DNA from: Acidobacteriota bacterium
GTDB lineage: Bacteria; Acidobacteriota; HRBIN11
Assembly (NCBI GenBank): GCA_030550225.1
Contig: JAUQPV010000145.1
Span: 1-6,522 of the forward strand
Length of the DNA stretch: 6,522 bases
Direction: 5' to 3'
Shown here piece after piece: positions 5,514 to 6,522 of this stretch. The notes beneath the pieces were generated by a model, which saw nothing but the letters and a program-made list of their open reading frames with translations, made no database searches and was not told the DNA's origin. Positions within the stretch are counted from its first letter, which is position 1, and each line of letters begins with the position of its first letter. The position numbers and the translations under genes were made by a program.

Positions 5514-6407
5514 CTACCGGTCCTCCCGCTCGCGGGGCCGGAACCTCGGCTTCTCCTGCGGTCGCAACACTTCCCGCTCGACCATCGGACGGTACGATTC
5601 CACCCGCCGCTCTTCGCTCTGCGGTAGCTGAGGCCGAACCACACCCGCAGGCCCATCGTCCGTCTTGGTCCATTCCAAGGGAACAGGCCGAATCGGCTGT
5701 CCGGCCCATCGCTCGACCTCCCGGACGTCTGGGACCCGTCGCTCGACTCTTAAATTAGAGTCGCGCGGGAAGACCGGGGTTCGAACGTACCGGGCCACGT
5801 TGTCCCGGGTGAATTCCTGGACCGAGACAAAGACCCATAGGTGGGCCGTCACGCGGGGTCGAGCCGGTCCGGGCTGGGGTCCATAGCCGTAAGGCCCCGG
5901 GTAAGGTCCCTCGTCATCGTCGTAATATCCCCCATCCGGCCAGGGCGGTGGGACGTTCCAACCGGGCGGCGGAAGGGGCGCCCATCCGATGTAGGTCCCG
6001 ACGACGACCCACTGGACCCACGCCGGTCCCCACGTATAGTCCGGGACCCAGAGCCATCCGTAGACGGGATGGAACATCCATCGGCCGTAGTGGTACACGA
6101 TCCACCCGAAGGGCTCATAGGAAACCCAGAACCAGCCGTGCCGCGTCCATATCCAGTGTCCATATAGATAGGGTCGCCAGCCCGCCACGACCCAGGGTCG
6201 CCAGCAGTATCCGAAGGGCGGGACGGAGATCCACGTCCCGTAGTACTGCAATTCCGCAAAGACGCCGACCGGCGAGGCATAGACCCCACCGTAGGCATAA
6301 GCGCCGTGGTGCTTCTTGTGCGCATAGGCCGGGGCGCAGGCCACGCAAAAGGCCAAAGCGACCATCGTGACCGCCGTCCCCAGGCTTCTTCGATCGAACG
6401 TCTTCAT
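5514..6407 (-). CDS. Secreted tryptophan-rich protein, DUF6600 type
   Basis: A 297-residue exported protein of unknown function. The signal peptide has basic R6-R7, a hydrophobic core at about 9-25 and likely cleavage AYA|H after residue 29. Cysteines at 21 and 24 lie inside the signal but give no good lipobox, so a lipoprotein is unlikely. Residues 52-150 are strikingly aromatic, with 17 tryptophans between 59 and 150, and contain three repeats of about 25 residues starting YGTW (56), YGHW (82) and YGRW (107), each followed by a G-aromatic-x-W step; WAPLPPPGW (142-150) closes the block. An acidic, then Pro/Gly/Tyr-rich linker (158-185) leads to a charged, Arg/Glu/Pro-rich tail (186-297). This layout matches the DUF6600 family of proteins seen beside FecR-like or envelope genes. 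ATG 6407 has GGAGGTGA just upstream. A sigma-54 promoter drives it, so expression is likely conditional; an envelope or stress role is inference. Confidence 0.85.
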   Translation of the reverse strand: MKTFDRRSLGTAVTMVALAFCVACAPAYAHKKHHGAYAYGGVYASPVGVFAELQYYGTWISVPPFGYCWRPWVVAGWRPYLYGHWIWTRHGWFWVSYEPFGWIVYHYGRWMFHPVYGWLWVPDYTWGPAWVQWVVVGTYIGWAPLPPPGWNVPPPWPDGGYYDDDEGPYPGPYGYGPQPGPARPRVTAHLWVFVSVQEFTRDNVARYVRTPVFPRDSNLRVERRVPDVREVERWAGQPIRPVPLEWTKTDDGPAGVVRPQLPQSEERRVESYRPMVEREVLRPQEKPRFRPREREDR

Positions 6408-6410
6408 CGC

Positions 6411-6418
6411 TCACCTCC
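6411..6418 (-). promoter_or_regulatory. Strong Shine-Dalgarno of the DUF6600 gene
   Basis: GGAGGTGA on the minus strand, 3 nt before the ATG (6 nt counted from GGAGG). It fixes the start at 6407 and is one of the best ribosome sites in the window. Confidence 0.8.
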
Positions 6419-6438
6419 GGAGTCGGTCCTACCTTATT

Positions 6439-6454
6439 TGCAAAGCGCGTGCCA
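6439..6454 (-). promoter_or_regulatory. Sigma-54 (RpoN) -24/-12 promoter of the DUF6600 gene
   Basis: TGGCACGCGCTTTGCA on the minus strand, preceded by C, matches the RpoN consensus YTGGCACGRNNNTTGCW at all positions but one (R is C). The GG and GC pairs are correctly spaced, with 10 bp between them. With -12 at 6440 the start falls at about 6428, giving a 21-nt leader that holds the GGAGGTGA site. Transcription from such promoters requires an AAA+ activator bound upstream. Confidence 0.75.
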
Positions 6455-6504
6455 GAAAGGGGTACAGGTAAGGAGATAGGGGAGTAGGGTCTATCCTCCG
6501 GGAC

Positions 6505-6522
6505 ACCGGCAGTCACGCCGGT
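6505..6522. promoter_or_regulatory. Dyad upstream of the sigma-54 promoter, possible activator site
   Basis: ACCGGC (6505-6510) and GCCGGT (6517-6522) form a perfect dyad around a 6-bp spacer. Its centre is about 86 bp upstream of the predicted start, a usual distance for a sigma-54 activator site. The dyad touches the window edge, so it could extend further or be the stem of a neighbouring terminator. Confidence 0.35.

Noticed and set aside
6330..6345. Lipoprotein signal at C21 or C24 of the DUF6600 protein
   Set aside because: LAFC and CVAC do not fit a lipobox well (F at -1, or C at -3), while AYA|H fits signal peptidase I.
1..6522. CRISPR array, tRNA, rRNA, tmRNA or SRP RNA
   Set aside because: I looked on both strands and saw no regularly spaced direct repeats and no conserved core of these RNAs.

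Overview
The window is a GC-rich bacterial chromosome segment in which every gene I can support lies on the minus strand. From left to right in plus coordinates it holds: a dnaK (Hsp70) gene cut by the left edge (1-1464); a fused shikimate-pathway gene joining type I 3-dehydroquinate dehydratase to shikimate dehydrogenase (1624-3147); a 425-bp element bounded by 21-bp perfect inverted repeats that carries a decayed TnpB tail (3238-3662); a small two-helix DUF2905-type membrane protein (3751-3996); a metallo-beta-lactamase-fold hydrolase (4124-5062); a 451-bp gene-free stretch with promoter and hairpin signals; and a secreted tryptophan-rich protein of the DUF6600 type (5514-6407) preceded by a near-consensus sigma-54 promoter.

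Nothing in the window fixes the taxon. The GC-rich coding, the aroD-aroE fusion, the sigma-54 promoter and the DUF6600 protein fit a Gram-negative-type bacterium, perhaps an uncultured, acidobacterium-like or thermophilic lineage. That is inference and weak. There is no rRNA or tRNA gene, no CRISPR array and no intact mobile gene.

The genes do not form one pathway. dnaK and the aroDE fusion are housekeeping genes separated by 159 bp. The metallo-hydrolase and the DUF2905 gene could be co-transcribed, but a long inverted repeat lies between them. The DUF6600 gene seems to be its own unit: -24/-12 promoter, 21-nt leader, strong Shine-Dalgarno, export signal, and a hairpin with a pyrimidine-rich tail downstream. 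That makes it the one gene here with a visible conditional control, since sigma-54 needs an ATP-dependent activator.

The observations most worth a second look are the sigma-54 control of the Trp-rich secreted protein, the inverted-repeat element that seems to have landed between a candidate promoter and aroDE, and the 5303-5510 intergenic block, where opposed sigma-70-like promoters flank a stable hairpin and could encode a small RNA. I did not find a convincing new multi-gene system.
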